NCBI RefSeq assembly: GCF_900142935.1 | Contig: NZ_FSRS01000001.1 | Coordinates: 1,870,001-1,934,000, forward strand | Reading direction: 5' to 3' | DNA from: Rhodovulum sp. ES.010 | GTDB taxonomy: Bacteria > Pseudomonadota > Alphaproteobacteria > Rhodobacterales > Rhodobacteraceae | Length of the DNA stretch: 64,000 bases | In this document: positions 63,813-64,000 of the stretch, one piece after another | How positions within the stretch are numbered: position 1 is the stretch's first letter | Layout: each line of letters opens with the position of its first letter | Program-made: the position numbers and the translations under genes | The notes under the pieces: generated by a model | The model's input: only the letters and a program-made list of their open reading frames with translations | The model's database searches: none | What the model was told of the DNA's origin: nothing

Positions 63813-64000
63813 TGCGGGACGTGATGCCCAAATGGGCCGACGTGGTGCTGATCCCCCTGTTCAGCCTGGGGCTCGCCTTCGTGTTGTCGGCAGTGGTGAT
63901 CGTCGCCATCGGCGAGGATCCGGTCGCGGCGGTGAAGATGATGGTCACGGGCGCGCTGGGCTCGACCTATGGCTGGGGGTACACGCTCTATTACGCGACG
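63812..64000 (+). CDS. ABC transporter permease, second cassette, partial
   Basis: The frame opens in a TGATG overlap with the ATPase stop and runs off the right edge. The 63 residues seen include a hydrophobic helix (LGLAFVLSAVVIVAIGEDPV) followed by KMMVTGALGSTYGWGYTLYY, matching the start of BMP-type permeases. Confidence 0.85.
   Translation, partial: MRDVMPKWADVVLIPLFSLGLAFVLSAVVIVAIGEDPVAAVKMMVTGALGSTYGWGYTLYYAT

Overview
The window reads as chromosomal DNA of a GC-rich alphaproteobacterium of the order Rhodobacterales (Rhodobacter/Paracoccus/Roseobacter relatives). The evidence is gene content and local order typical of that group: hisS-hisZ-hisG, dut-coaBC, an RpoHII-type sigma factor followed by a ChaN-like gene, gshB-yraN-rsmI divergent from an LppC-like lipoprotein gene, glnD-murJ, nfu-tsaB-rimI, a DUF1489 gene, a Hint-domain gene and a B12-dependent ribonucleotide reductase. 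No rRNA, tRNA or CRISPR array was found.

Positions 1-12000 form an accessory island that is being taken apart. A type I restriction-modification locus on the minus strand keeps an intact hsdM, but its hsdS is cut by an IS3-family element whose first three bases supply the stop codon. An IS256-family element sits upstream of hsdM. Next come two fused transposase fragments, an AT-rich gene for a Cys-rich/Sel1-like protein, a compact tyrosine recombinase and a 545-residue protein of unknown function ending in a recombinase-type helix-turn-helix. Two degenerate direct repeats (5808-5919 and 7877-7984) bracket the AT-rich gene and the recombinase. Positions 9711-11995 hold no intact gene, only decayed coding fragments and an isolated IS-like end.

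Positions 12000-64000 are dense core genome. In order: nrdJ; DUF1489; hisSZG, with an unusual low-GC insertion inside hisS; slyX; a sulfotransferase; dnaE; a complete BMP/nucleoside-type ABC importer; small metabolic and redox genes; a dimethylglycine dehydrogenase-like flavoprotein; two tandem membrane glycosyltransferases; a 2-hydroxyacid dehydrogenase; a CDF cation exporter; moeB-dut-coaBC; chaN and rpoHII; a comM-like gene; gshB, yraN and rsmI; an LppC-like lipoprotein; glnD; murJ; a rhomboid without catalytic residues; trpS; a frameshifted gene; ilvE; a universal stress protein; nfu-tsaB-rimI; and a second BMP-type importer that runs off the right edge.

Three regulatory signals stand out. 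A TGATCC-type promoter candidate precedes rpoHII and fits RpoE control. A TTAGAA-TAG-TTCTAA palindrome abuts a TTGACA promoter upstream of nfu and looks like an Irr-type iron-control site. A pair of strong hairpins precedes ilvE. No complete new system can be proven from this window. The best candidates for new biology are the orphan 545-residue protein and its recombinase-linked neighbourhood, the hisS insertion and the conserved-looking pseudo-rhomboid.
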